From Methylococcaceae bacterium (GTDB lineage: Bacteria > Pseudomonadota > Gammaproteobacteria > Methylococcales > Methylomonadaceae), in contig PMDM01000255.1 of assembly GCA_003155565.1 (NCBI GenBank), positions 1 through 5,181 of the forward strand: DNA of 5,181 nt, written 5' to 3'. The notes below the pieces were generated by a model. It was not told where the DNA came from, searched no databases, and was given only the letters and a program-made list of their open reading frames with translations. Numbering within the stretch: the first letter of the stretch is position 1; the number at the start of each line of letters is the position of its first letter. Shown here one piece after another: positions 5,125-5,181 of the stretch. The translations under genes were made by a program, and so were the position numbers.

Positions 5125-5181
5125 ATGGATACAATCAGCATCCGTGGTGCCAGAACGCATAACCTGAAAAATATTGATATT
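5125..5181 (+). CDS. uvrA: UvrABC excinuclease subunit A, N-terminal fragment (runs off window)
   Basis: Only the first 19 codons are present, reading MDTISIRGARTHNLKNIDI. This is nearly identical to the canonical UvrA N-terminus (E. coli MDKIEVRGARTHNLKNI), which leads into the first Walker A motif beyond the window end. UvrA is the dimeric ABC-type ATPase that recognises bulky DNA lesions and loads UvrB in nucleotide excision repair. The start is fixed by this homology; no Shine-Dalgarno sequence is evident before it. The gene is cut by the window edge and nothing suggests it is broken. It is separated from aguA by 426 nt and has its own probable promoter. Confidence 0.93.
   Translation, partial: MDTISIRGARTHNLKNIDI

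Overview
The window looks like chromosomal DNA of a gammaproteobacterium. The NadK, RecN and UvrA sequences closely resemble enterobacterial and pseudomonad counterparts as I remember them. The intergenic DNA is rich in short REP-type palindromes and includes an ACCACGAAG-type dispersed repeat. That combination reminds me of methanotrophs of the order Methylococcales, but this is only an impression and no marker gene in the window settles the genus.

Layout from left to right. Positions 1-199 are non-coding and hold two palindromic repeats (1-23 and 115-142). Positions 200-792, minus strand, carry a complete HicAB toxin-antitoxin module: hicA (598-792) is transcribed first and hicB (200-595) follows after 2 nt. 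A TGTGTA-ATTA-TACACA palindrome at 794-809 contains a minus-strand TATAAT and lies directly in front of the hicA start, so it is the likely autoregulatory operator. Positions 793-1104 separate hicA from the divergent nadK. They contain three copies of a GTGGGCAAA-type sequence that can form alternative hairpins, the ACCACGAAG-type repeat in inverse orientation, and a probable nadK promoter.

Positions 1105-4698, plus strand, form a tightly packed three-gene run: nadK (NAD kinase), recN (SMC-like DNA repair ATPase) and aguA (agmatine deiminase family). The nadK stop is followed after 1 nt by the recN ATG. The recN stop overlaps the aguA start in an ATGA junction. The three very likely share one transcript, although their functions (NADP supply, double-strand-break repair, arginine/polyamine metabolism) are not obviously related.

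Positions 4699-5124 are a 426-nt gap. It has a long nested palindrome (4734-4811), an unrecognised 41-codon ORF with a good Shine-Dalgarno sequence (4859-4984), and a probable promoter with a weak LexA-box-like sequence. The window ends 19 codons into uvrA (5125-5181), the excision repair ATPase.

The genes themselves are recognisable families. The points most worth checking are the apparently leaderless hicA start, the absence of a visible SOS box ahead of nadK-recN-aguA, and the small ORF before uvrA. I did not find a convincing undescribed system in this window.
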